Shown: positions 1-5,771 of the stretch, in pieces
How the letters are laid out: every line of letters begins with the position of its first letter
Position numbering within the stretch: position 1 is the stretch's first letter
Origin: an uncultured Lachnospiraceae bacterium
Lineage (GTDB): Bacteria > Bacillota > Clostridia > Lachnospirales > Lachnospiraceae
DNA length: 7,020 nt
NCBI GenBank assembly: GCA_947651335.1
Contig: CANSYV010000071.1
Span: 1-7,020, forward strand
Direction: 5' to 3'
Translations under genes and position numbers: made by a program
Notes under the pieces: generated by a model
What the model was told of the DNA's origin: nothing
Databases searched by the model: none
Seen by the model: the letters and a program-made list of their open reading frames with translations, nothing else

Positions 1-244
1 GGGGATTGAAAACCATATGTACGTTAGTGACTCCTTTTTTCCGGACTTCCACAGAGTCTTTGCTGAATTTTATCAGATTGACAGTATTTCCTGAAAATCC
101 CTCATATGCTTCGCTGTAACGGATAAAATGTTTGCCGTCCCGGAAGAAATACTCTCCCACAGTGACCATTTCAATGGGGCCGGAACACTGTTCGTCACCC
201 ATCAGCTGCAGTCCAGTGACACTCACTAATACATCTTTTGTCAT
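1..244 (-). CDS. DUF1934 (YwiB-like) family protein, N-terminal part; runs off the left edge
   Basis: The frame begins with ATG at 242-244 and stays open to position 2, giving 81 residues; the C-terminal part lies outside the window. The visible part begins MTKDVLVSVTGLQL and contains VGEYFFRDGKHFIRYSE and, near the edge, a KKGVTNVHMVFNP stretch. This pattern of short beta strands with HMVF is typical of the DUF1934 family, small predicted beta-barrel proteins of about 130-150 residues with no firmly known function. The gene starts 14 bp after the murI stop. Its ribosome binding site (AGAAAGGAA on the minus strand, about 252-260) touches the murI stop codon, so the two are very probably co-transcribed and translationally coupled. 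The family call comes from remembered sequence pattern, not from a search. Confidence 0.85.
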   Translation of the reverse strand, partial: MTKDVLVSVTGLQLMGDEQCSGPIEMVTVGEYFFRDGKHFIRYSEAYEGFSGNTVNLIKFSKDSVEVRKKGVTNVHMVFNP

Positions 245-258
245 CAGTTGATTCCTTT

Positions 259-1083
259 CTAATAATTTTCAATATCAATTTTCTGTGTCATCCTTACATC
301 GTAAGGCAGGATGCTGTTGGCAAAAACTTTGAATTTATCAGCCAGATCGCTGACAAAGAACCGGTAAGGGAATTCCTTTTCGTCGGTTCCGGGATTTGTC
401 AGGCTGTTGGCAGCCAGCAGCTGTTTTAACTCCAGTGCAGTTTCATAGGCGGGATTTACCAGGGTCACAGAGCTGCCCATGATCTCACCTATTATGGAGC
501 GGAGCAAGGGATAATGGGTACATCCCAGTACCAGAGTATCAATGCGCTGTTCCTGCAGCTTAGACAGATACCTCTTCAGCACCTGGCGGGTGACAGGGTC
601 GTTAATCCAGCGCTCTTCCACAAGCGGAACCAGAAGCGGACAGGGTTTCTCGATCACAGTGATTTCCGGGTCAATGTTCTGGATATAATCCCGGTAGATG
701 TGGCTTCCCGTGGTCCCTTCCGTGCCAATGACACCGATGCGCTTATTGACAGTCACCTGGGCTGCCACCCGGGCTCCGGGTTTTACCACGCCGATCATGG
801 GCAGGCTGTTTTCCTCAGCCACTTCATCCAGGGCGAAAGCGCTGGCAGTATTGCATGCCACCACGATTGCCTTCACATGCTGTGTCTGAAGGAAGCGGAT
901 GATCTGCCGCGAGAACATCAGGATGGTATCCCTGGATTTGCTCCCGTAGGGAAGCCGGGCTGTGTCGCCAAAGTATACGATATGTTCCGCAGGGAGATTG
1001 CGCATAATTTCCCGGGCCACAGTCAGCCCGCCCACACCGGAGTCGAAGACACCGATGGGGGCTTCAGTCAAATCCATGTTCAT
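259..1083 (-). CDS. murI: glutamate racemase
   Basis: Cytoplasmic, cofactor-independent racemase that turns L-glutamate into D-glutamate for the peptidoglycan stem peptide. The 274-residue length is normal for the family. Three signature blocks are visible: GVFDSGVGGLTV at residues 11-22 with the active-site Asp14-Ser15, VACNTASA with the first catalytic Cys77, and GCTHYPLL with the second catalytic Cys188 followed by His190. YFGDTARLPYG at 37-47 is also conserved. ATG at 1083 is preferred because AAGGGGA lies about 10 nt upstream; the ATG two codons later (1077) is possible but further from that site. A sigma-A-like promoter sits just upstream, overlapping the end of the preceding small gene. 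The DUF1934 gene follows after 14 bp and probably shares the transcript. No key residue is missing. Confidence 0.97.
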   Translation of the reverse strand: MNMDLTEAPIGVFDSGVGGLTVAREIMRNLPAEHIVYFGDTARLPYGSKSRDTILMFSRQIIRFLQTQHVKAIVVACNTASAFALDEVAEENSLPMIGVVKPGARVAAQVTVNKRIGVIGTEGTTGSHIYRDYIQNIDPEITVIEKPCPLLVPLVEERWINDPVTRQVLKRYLSKLQEQRIDTLVLGCTHYPLLRSIIGEIMGSSVTLVNPAYETALELKQLLAANSLTNPGTDEKEFPYRFFVSDLADKFKVFANSILPYDVRMTQKIDIENY

Positions 1084-1113
1084 ATTGATTGATTCCCCTT
1101 TCTATCAAGTTAC

Positions 1114-1142
1114 ATTTTATCATTCTTTTATTTTATGTGCAA
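1114..1142 (-). promoter_or_regulatory. candidate sigma-A promoter of murI
   Basis: On the minus strand TTGCAC (1137-1142) is followed after exactly 17 bp by TAAAAT (1114-1119). The -10 box matches TATAAT at five of six positions; the -35 matches only its TTG half. The -10 ends about 30 bp before the murI ATG, and the stretch is AT-rich. The -35 box lies within the last codons of the small gene upstream, so murI need not depend on ger operon transcription. Predicted by eye only. Confidence 0.45.
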
Positions 1143-1349
1143 CCACCGAAAATCAATCTTTACAGGTACAGATTCTTCTGAGCTGTCTGCATTTTGGGAA
1201 AAACAGTACTGGGGGTACATGGTTCCCCACCAGGCATATACAGGCGTCTTTATATAGGAAGGGGAATATACAGCTATGGTAATCAGCATCCCGGCCAGCA
1301 GGGGCCAAAGCCATCTGGACGGTACAGTAGTTTTTCTTTGTTTAATCAT
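1128..1349 (-). CDS. small hypothetical protein with one predicted membrane span, behind the ger operon
   Basis: A 73-residue protein that I do not recognise. It has a basic start (MIKQRKTTVPSR), a hydrophobic stretch at about residues 13-33 (WLWPLLAGMLITIAVYSPSYI) fitting a membrane anchor or uncleaved signal, then an aromatic outer part (YAWWGTMYPQYCF) and a tail ending RWLHIK. ATG at 1349 is chosen because GGAGG (1355-1359) stands 5 nt before it. The frame also has an ATG at 1397 (89 residues, overlapping the C-subunit gene by 17 bp) and one at 1379, but neither has a good ribosome binding site. It follows the C-subunit gene by 31 bp on the same strand, so co-transcription with ger is likely. 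Some Bacillus ger loci carry adjacent genes for small membrane D proteins with two spans; this one seems to have one, so homology is not claimed. It does not resemble the missing C-terminal part of Ger(x)C. Confidence 0.6.
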   Translation of the reverse strand: MIKQRKTTVPSRWLWPLLAGMLITIAVYSPSYIKTPVYAWWGTMYPQYCFSQNADSSEESVPVKIDFRWLHIK

Positions 1350-1354
1350 CTGGG

Positions 1355-1359
1355 CCTCC
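1355..1359 (-). promoter_or_regulatory. ribosome binding site that fixes the start of the small gene
   Basis: GGAGG on the minus strand with a 5 nt spacer to the ATG at 1347-1349. The two upstream in-frame ATG codons lack a comparable site, so this decides for the 73-residue form. Confidence 0.6.
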
Positions 1360-1380
1360 ATTTTTTGTTCGTGTATCATC

Positions 1381-2001
1381 TTATAAGTATGGCCCATCTT
1401 CTTTGAGTTTAATCAGCGGAAGAGAAGGAAGTCCTTCCTGCCCATACCAGCTGTTGTACACGTGGCGCAGGGTGACCCCTGACTTTTTCTGATAATAGGG
1501 ACGGTTTTCGTAAATGCCCACCAGATATTCTCCGATGGTCTGGTTATCCTCACCAGTATAAGACATTACCTTTTTTATGTCTGAGGCGCGGAACACATAC
1601 AGATCTTCTCCCACCAGGGGATTTCCTTTCAGATAATTGAACAAAGGGGCGCACTGGTTCTGGCGGATTAAGTTTTCGCTGAGGATTAGCACCTGCAGAT
1701 GGCTGATGTCCAGGTATTTTTCCTGGCTCTTGTCATATTCATTGTCGATTTCCTGGAAGTTCCGGCCGGACAGGGAGACTTTGGTGACATCTTCGCCCTC
1801 TTCTGGCTTGTCCTGCCCAGTGGCCCCCGGCAGGCTGGCCATACCGTAGGAGACCAGATACTGGCTGTTTTTATAGTCCACAGACATGACCAGCGGGTAC
1901 AGTCTTTTCTCAGGGTCCACACCGCTGCAGCCGCACAGGAGAACTGACAGGCACACGGCCAGCATAAAAACCATTCTATATTTATTCGGCGTATGGCTCA
2001 T
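1381..2001 (-). CDS. gerAC: Ger(x)C-type spore germination lipoprotein, short form lacking the C-terminal region
   Basis: C subunit of a GerA-type germinant receptor, a lipoprotein expected on the outer face of the spore inner membrane. The N-terminus has a lipoprotein signal: hydrophobic residues 10-22 ending in the lipobox LCGC with Cys25 as the lipidated residue. Family features follow: VDPEKRLYPLVMSVDY (28-43), a strand around SHLQVLILSENLIR (100-113), and a domain end at LPLIKLKEDGPYL. The protein stops at 206 residues, whereas family members usually have about 350-400; the whole C-terminal region is missing. Only about 300 bp separate its stop from murI, too little to hold that region in another frame. 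ATG at 2001 overlaps the stop of the B-subunit gene as ATGA, with a G-rich site (AAGGGGG) about 12 nt upstream. The symbol indicates family type, not proven orthology to B. subtilis gerAC. Confidence 0.85.
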   Translation of the reverse strand: MSHTPNKYRMVFMLAVCLSVLLCGCSGVDPEKRLYPLVMSVDYKNSQYLVSYGMASLPGATGQDKPEEGEDVTKVSLSGRNFQEIDNEYDKSQEKYLDISHLQVLILSENLIRQNQCAPLFNYLKGNPLVGEDLYVFRASDIKKVMSYTGEDNQTIGEYLVGIYENRPYYQKKSGVTLRHVYNSWYGQEGLPSLPLIKLKEDGPYL

Positions 2002-3074
2002 TTTTGTATTGCACCCCCTTTGTTCCTGCTTTTATACCAGATACTTACATAGAAAGTGAGGGCCAGCATCAAAGGTGTGATAACCCATGCCAGCAGCCAG
2101 CCGAAATATTCGTCAATGGGATAGCCGGCAGCAGGATTGAGGGTAATCCCATAGACAAGAAGCAGAAGCCAGAGGCGCAGGGGCTGGAAATTTACCTGTT
2201 CCAGAATATGGCTTCCATAGAAAAAGATACTTCCCAGAGAAAAGAACAGTCCATAAATGAGAAGGGAAATCCACAGCACATCGAATCTTGCCAGCACATC
2301 CCCGGGCAGGTCGGTTCCCGCCATCAGGGGAAGGATGGGAAATTCTTCCCTTATCAGCCGTTCCCAGCCAAAGACAGCCTGGGCAAGAACCAGGGCGATG
2401 GCCAGCATTGCGCCCAGGAACAGGACACCGTAGAAAATCATTTTCCCGGAGCTGTTGGGCTTAGATACCCGTGGGAGCAGAAAAGGCAGAAATCCCAGGA
2501 AGGACAGGGCACAGAAAATACCGTATATGCTGTCCAGGCTGTCCTGCCACTTTAAGGTTCCCTGGACGGGGCTGTTCAGGTAAGTGCTGTTTCCCTGAAA
2601 ACACGCCAGCAGATACAGGAGCACAAAAGCGCCTATAATCAGACCGCAGGAGACTTCCCCGATGCGTCCTCTTTTTTCCAGACCCATATGGCTGCCTGTG
2701 GCACAGACGGCAAGAATCAGCAGGCTGGCCAGCCATTTGGGAATGCCGCCAATCAGGTAAGTGCAGGCAAGGCTGGCGGCTGTGGACAGCAGATAGGCGC
2801 CTGTGAGAACCAGCGGCACCAGGTAGAGAAGCCCGATGCAGCGGCTCTGGAAAGATCCCAGTGTTTTTGGCAGGTCCTGGTAAGCAGGGGCAATGCGGAT
2901 GAGCAGGATAATCGCGAAATAGTAAATGATAAAATTCACCAGGATGCCCAGCAGTCCATTGGCCCCTAAAATGTGATGGGTTCCCGGGAGGCACAGCAGG
3001 ATTGGAACCACCAGGCTTAAAATCAGCTGGCGTATCATCTGTCTGTGGGAAATTCTGTGGTTGTCAGCAAACAT
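1998..3074 (-). CDS. gerAB: GerAB-type spore germination permease (B subunit)
   Basis: Integral membrane subunit of the germinant receptor, from the spore permease branch of the APC amino acid transporter superfamily; in studied members it takes part in germinant recognition. The 358-residue length is normal. I count about ten hydrophobic spans, roughly at 14-31, 38-60, 79-103, 110-128, 139-158, 183-202, 212-234, 264-288, 299-316 and 323-346. Conserved family features include EFPILPLM (244-251) followed by GDVLARFDVLWI (258-269). The ATG at 3074 lies 6 bp after the A-subunit stop, and the GGAAGG ribosome binding site is made by the last codons of that gene. The stop overlaps the start of the C-subunit gene by 4 bp. 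Such packing indicates fixed-ratio co-translation. The germinant cannot be told from sequence. Confidence 0.93.
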   Translation of the reverse strand: MFADNHRISHRQMIRQLILSLVVPILLCLPGTHHILGANGLLGILVNFIIYYFAIILLIRIAPAYQDLPKTLGSFQSRCIGLLYLVPLVLTGAYLLSTAASLACTYLIGGIPKWLASLLILAVCATGSHMGLEKRGRIGEVSCGLIIGAFVLLYLLACFQGNSTYLNSPVQGTLKWQDSLDSIYGIFCALSFLGFLPFLLPRVSKPNSSGKMIFYGVLFLGAMLAIALVLAQAVFGWERLIREEFPILPLMAGTDLPGDVLARFDVLWISLLIYGLFFSLGSIFFYGSHILEQVNFQPLRLWLLLLVYGITLNPAAGYPIDEYFGWLLAWVITPLMLALTFYVSIWYKSRNKGGAIQK

Positions 3075-3080
3075 AAAGGG

Positions 3081-4565
3081 TTACCTTCCTTTCAGGCGTA
3101 TCCGCTGGTTTTCATTGGCGAAAATAGGGCGGCGGTTCATGAAACGAAGAGGCCAGCGCAGGATGCCGTCGCCTTGTCTCTTATCCAGATTTCTGCCTAC
3201 AAATGGCATCAGGTAGGGAATCTGGAAACTTTTCAGGCCTGCCAGATGGTTGATTACACCGTAAATTCCCAGTAAAATGCCGAAAATCCCCAGAAAACCG
3301 CCGAGAAATATGAATACGTATTTCAGCATTCGAAAAGGCGCCGAGAATTCCTCATTGGGAATGGCCAGTGAGCCCAGAGCGGTCAAAGCCACGATCATCA
3401 CCACAATGGGGCTGACCAGGTTGGCCTCTACGGCAGCCTGTCCGATGATGAGTCCCCCCACAATTCCGATGGCATTGCCCAGTTCCCCGGGGATTCGCAC
3501 ACCGGCTTCCCTTATCAGCTCAAAAGACAGTTCCAGAAAGATTAGTTCCACAATACTGGAGAAAGGGACTCCCTGCCGCGCTTCGGCAAAAGAAAGCAGC
3601 AGGTTGGTGGGAAGTACCTGGGTGTGAAAGCGGGTGACAGCCAGATACAGGCCGGGGAGCAAAGTGGCGGCCAGCATGGCTGCATAGCGGAGACAGCGAA
3701 GAAATGACACCAGTTCAAAATGCTGGTAGCGGTCTTCACTGGCCTGCATAAAATTGTGGAAGGTAGTGGGCAGAATCAGCGCAGTGGGAGAGTTGTCACA
3801 AATCAATACAATCCGCCCGTTCAGCAGTTCCGCCGCGGCTCTGTCAGGCCTTTCTGTGGTCTGGAACTGGGGGAAAGGAGAATACCAGACTTCCTCGGAC
3901 AGCTGTTGTACAATGCCGCTGTCCATCACACCGTCAATTTCGAAGGAGGACAGGCGGTTCTTGATGGTTTCCAGCAATTCTTCAGATGCCAGATCCTCCA
4001 CATACAGAAGATGCATCAGGGTATTGGAGCGTACACCGCTGTAGGCTTCCACAATTTTCAGGCGGGTATCCCGAAGGCGTTTGCGCACCAAGGCAGAATT
4101 GGTTTTTACTGAGTCAGAAAAGCCTTCTTTTGAGCCGCGGAGCACTTTTTCCCGGTCGGCCTGGGTAACACCCATATTGGGATATCCCTTACTGGAGATT
4201 TTGATGGCCTGGTTAAAGCCGTCCATGAAAAAGATGGCATTCCCGGCCAGCATGGCACTCATAGCGGCTTCCATGGTGGGGAGTTCCGACACATCAGAAA
4301 TGCCCAGGGAATTGTATTCCAGGAATTCTTTCATCTGGGAGGGAGGGATTTCCCAGAAATGATTGATCAGCTTTCCGATGACAGAATCCTCCAGCATCAT
4401 ATTGCTCACAGCGACTTCGATATAGACCACCAGGCAGTCTACTTTACGGCTGTCACCCAGGCGCATGGGGCGGATTACAATGTCGTCACATTTTTCTAAT
4501 TGGCTGCGGATATAATCTTCATTGGCCCGCAGGCTGTCAGAAACGGGAGTTTCGCAAGTGTCCAT
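3081..4565 (-). CDS. gerAA: GerA-family spore germination protein (A subunit)
   Basis: Large subunit of a germinant receptor in the spore inner membrane. The 494 residues match the family. Residues 1 to about 280 form the soluble N-terminal part with two conserved blocks: RGSKEGFSDSVKTNSALVRK (143-162), and ERPDRAAAELLNGRIVLICD (238-257) followed by NSPTALILP. The membrane part follows, with hydrophobic spans at about 289-312, 363-381, 384-403 and 413-440. Conserved LSFELIREAGVRIPG (346-360) and IGIVGGLIIGQAAVEA (366-381) are diagnostic. A basic tail of about 50 residues ends the protein. ATG at 4565 has GGAGG (4572-4576) 6 nt upstream; an earlier ATG there is out of frame. This is the first gene of the operon, and a sigma-G-like promoter lies about 70 nt before it, which fits forespore expression known for the family. 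Confidence 0.96.
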   Translation of the reverse strand: MDTCETPVSDSLRANEDYIRSQLEKCDDIVIRPMRLGDSRKVDCLVVYIEVAVSNMMLEDSVIGKLINHFWEIPPSQMKEFLEYNSLGISDVSELPTMEAAMSAMLAGNAIFFMDGFNQAIKISSKGYPNMGVTQADREKVLRGSKEGFSDSVKTNSALVRKRLRDTRLKIVEAYSGVRSNTLMHLLYVEDLASEELLETIKNRLSSFEIDGVMDSGIVQQLSEEVWYSPFPQFQTTERPDRAAAELLNGRIVLICDNSPTALILPTTFHNFMQASEDRYQHFELVSFLRCLRYAAMLAATLLPGLYLAVTRFHTQVLPTNLLLSFAEARQGVPFSSIVELIFLELSFELIREAGVRIPGELGNAIGIVGGLIIGQAAVEANLVSPIVVMIVALTALGSLAIPNEEFSAPFRMLKYVFIFLGGFLGIFGILLGIYGVINHLAGLKSFQIPYLMPFVGRNLDKRQGDGILRWPLRFMNRRPIFANENQRIRLKGR

Positions 4566-4611
4566 GTCATACCTCCGTTAAAAAGTTTTTGTGAAAGGCG
4601 GCTTCTGGTAT

Positions 4612-4642
4612 AAAAAAAGAGATACCCGGGGGAATCTCTTTT
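4612..4642 (-). terminator. rho-independent terminator of ispE
   Basis: On the minus strand AAAAGAGAT (4634-4642) pairs with ATCTCTTTT (4615-4623). Inside these arms CC/GG can pair across a T-T mismatch around a CCCG loop. The right arm runs into seven T (4612-4618). It lies 31 bp after the ispE stop. On the plus strand the same hairpin has only four T after it, so it acts mainly on minus-strand transcripts. Its left arm contains the predicted start of the gerA transcript. Confidence 0.8.
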
Positions 4643-4671
4643 AGTATGCGCGGTTTTTTATTTCTTATTCT
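4642..4671 (-). promoter_or_regulatory. sigma-G (forespore) promoter of the ger operon
   Basis: On the minus strand the -35 box AGAATA (4666-4671) and the -10 box CATACTA (4642-4648) are 17 bp apart. Both fit the Bacillus sigma-G pattern (about GHATR, 17-18 bp, CATNHTA) at every defined position. The -35 begins one base after the ispE stop codon. Counting about 7 nt from the -10 puts the start near 4635, leaving a leader of about 70 nt before the gerAA ATG. GerA-type operons are known sigma-G targets, so position, strand and sequence agree. Not tested by experiment. Confidence 0.72.
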
Positions 4672-4672
4672 A

Positions 4673-5566
4673 TTAAGCAGAGGATGACGGCGGTACAGGC
4701 GGTCTCTGTGCAGTGTTGAACAGCCGGGTGGTAAAGACCGTGCGGGCCAGCTGGCTTTTCCGCAGTATGCCGGCGGCTCTTCCGGCAGCTGAGCGGGAGC
4801 GGAAGATGCCGAATACAGAAGGGCCGCTTCCGCTCATCATGGCGTGGATGGCTCCGTTTTCCAGCATTAGTTTTTTTATTTCTCCGATGACAGGATATTC
4901 ATTGATAATTCCTGGTTCGAATACATTTTCCATGTGGGGCAGCATAGCTTCCAAATCGTAATCCCGGATCGCCTGTACCAGACTGTAGATATCCGGGTGA
5001 TGCTGGATTTGAGACAGATTCAGCGATTCGTAGGCCTGCCGGGTGGAAACGTTGATGGGCGGTTTGCCGATGAGTACATAGCATCCCGGGGCAGGGGGCA
5101 GCATGGTGAGCTTTTCCCCAATGCCTTCTGCAAGGGCTGTGCCGCGCATGATGCAGTAGGGCACGTCAGCCCCGATTGCCAGGCCTCTCTCCATTAAATC
5201 TTCTTTGGAAAGCCCCAGATGGAACAAACGGTTCACTGCGATTAAGGTGGCAGCCGCATCAGAGCTTCCCCCTGCCATTCCCGCGGATACAGGGATAAAT
5301 TTTTCTAAAGCAATCTGCAGTCCGCATTTAATGTGGAATTCTTCCATAAGCAGAGTGGCGGCTTTATACACCAGATTCCGCTGGTCAGTGGGGACATAGG
5401 GGAGGTTAGTTTTTAAATGAATGCCAGGCCGGGAACATTTGTAGATGTCGAGAATATCGTACATCTGTATGGTCTGCATTACCATTCGGACTTCATGATA
5501 CCCGTCGTCCCGTTTTCTTAAAATATCCAGTCCCAGATTGATTTTTGCCAGTGCTTTTAATCTCAT
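4673..5566 (-). CDS. ispE: 4-diphosphocytidyl-2-C-methyl-D-erythritol kinase
   Basis: Cytoplasmic GHMP-family kinase that phosphorylates CDP-methylerythritol with ATP, the fourth step of the MEP route to isoprenoids. The three family motifs are present: AKINLGLDI at residues 7-15 with the substrate-binding and catalytic Lys8, the ATP-binding glycine-serine loop PVSAGMAGGSSDAAA at 92-106, and MMSGSGPSVFG at 243-253. GADVPYC (132-138) holds the catalytic Asp134. The 297 residues are in the normal range (about 280-300); the last ten (RPPVPPSSSA) look like a disordered tail. ATG at 5566 has AGGAG about 5 nt upstream. The gene is transcribed away from tatD, has its own candidate promoter and a leader with a 9-bp inverted repeat, and ends at a terminator before gerA, so it is likely monocistronic. 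Confidence 0.97.
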   Translation of the reverse strand: MRLKALAKINLGLDILRKRDDGYHEVRMVMQTIQMYDILDIYKCSRPGIHLKTNLPYVPTDQRNLVYKAATLLMEEFHIKCGLQIALEKFIPVSAGMAGGSSDAAATLIAVNRLFHLGLSKEDLMERGLAIGADVPYCIMRGTALAEGIGEKLTMLPPAPGCYVLIGKPPINVSTRQAYESLNLSQIQHHPDIYSLVQAIRDYDLEAMLPHMENVFEPGIINEYPVIGEIKKLMLENGAIHAMMSGSGPSVFGIFRSRSAAGRAAGILRKSQLARTVFTTRLFNTAQRPPVPPSSSA

Positions 5567-5581
5567 GATTTCTCCTGTTTT

Positions 5582-5612
5582 GGAACTGCGTCAGTTATTT
5601 TCCCGCAGTTCC
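5582..5612 (-). repeat. perfect 9-bp inverted repeat (hairpin) in the ispE leader
   Basis: GGAACTGCG (5582-5590) and CGCAGTTCC (5604-5612) are exact inverted copies separated by 13 bp. In the ispE mRNA the stem would end about 5 nt before the AGGAG ribosome binding site. No T run follows on either strand, so it is not a simple terminator. It could be a leader stem-loop, for example protecting the mRNA, or an operator; the sequence does not decide. Confidence 0.6.
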
Positions 5613-5664
5613 CTTTGGCATAAATGAATGTTCAGATGCATTCCTGTATGTATATATGATAATA

Positions 5665-5693
5665 ATATTAACGTTTTTTTTGAGAATTTACAA
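5665..5693 (-). promoter_or_regulatory. candidate sigma-A promoter of ispE
   Basis: On the minus strand TTGTAA (5688-5693) is followed after 17 bp by TAATAT (5665-5670), each box matching four of six consensus positions. The spacer contains a run of eight A, and the area is strongly AT-rich. The start would fall near 5658, giving a leader of about 90 nt that contains the 9-bp inverted repeat. The -35 lies less than 25 bp from the -10 of the divergent tatD promoter. Confidence 0.4.
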
Positions 5694-5722
5694 TACTTTT
5701 TCCTGGGAATATCTGTTACAAT
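5694..5722 (+). promoter_or_regulatory. candidate extended -10 promoter of tatD
   Basis: TGTTACAAT at 5714-5722 is an extended -10 element (TG, one base, then TACAAT with five of six matches). The -35 position 17 bp upstream (TACTTT, 5694-5699) is poor, as is common with extended -10 promoters. The ATG of tatD lies 49 bp downstream. It overlaps the divergent ispE promoter region. Confidence 0.5.
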
Positions 5723-5760
5723 GGATCAATGAATGAAGACAGACAGATATCTATTAGAGG

Positions 5761-5766
5761 AAGGAG
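5761..5766 (+). promoter_or_regulatory. ribosome binding site that fixes the tatD start
   Basis: AAGGAG with a 5 nt spacer to ATG at 5772. It favours this start over the in-frame ATG at 5733, which has no such site and lies 13 codons before the conserved N-terminal motif. Confidence 0.85.
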
Positions 5767-5771
5767 AAGTT

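Noticed and set aside
514..1092. A 192-codon open frame on the plus strand opposite murI
   Set aside because: It lies entirely antisense to a gene with all catalytic motifs; no ribosome binding site and no family features. It is a shadow of the GC-rich codon pattern.
1128..1381. The small frame as a frameshifted C-terminal part of the C subunit
   Set aside because: It contains a membrane span and lacks Ger(x)C C-terminal patterns, and the interval is too short for the missing 150-190 residues.
2004..2555. A 183-codon open frame on the plus strand opposite the B-subunit gene
   Set aside because: Antisense to a clear membrane permease; its Gln- and Pro-rich, low-complexity product is typical of a reverse-strand shadow.
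2461..2994. A 177-codon minus-strand frame inside the B-subunit gene
   Set aside because: Same strand, other frame than the recognised permease; composition rich in Pro, His and Arg and without known features.
4577..4614. A weaker sigma-G-like promoter downstream of the terminator (TTATAC with CACAAAAA, minus strand)
   Set aside because: Its -10 fits poorly, while the pair at 4642-4671 matches both boxes at every defined position.
5733..5771. Thirteen-codon N-terminal extension of tatD starting at 5733
   Set aside because: The TatD motif begins right after the ATG at 5772, which has a well-spaced AAGGAG; the extension would translate through that site and lies close to the predicted -10 box.
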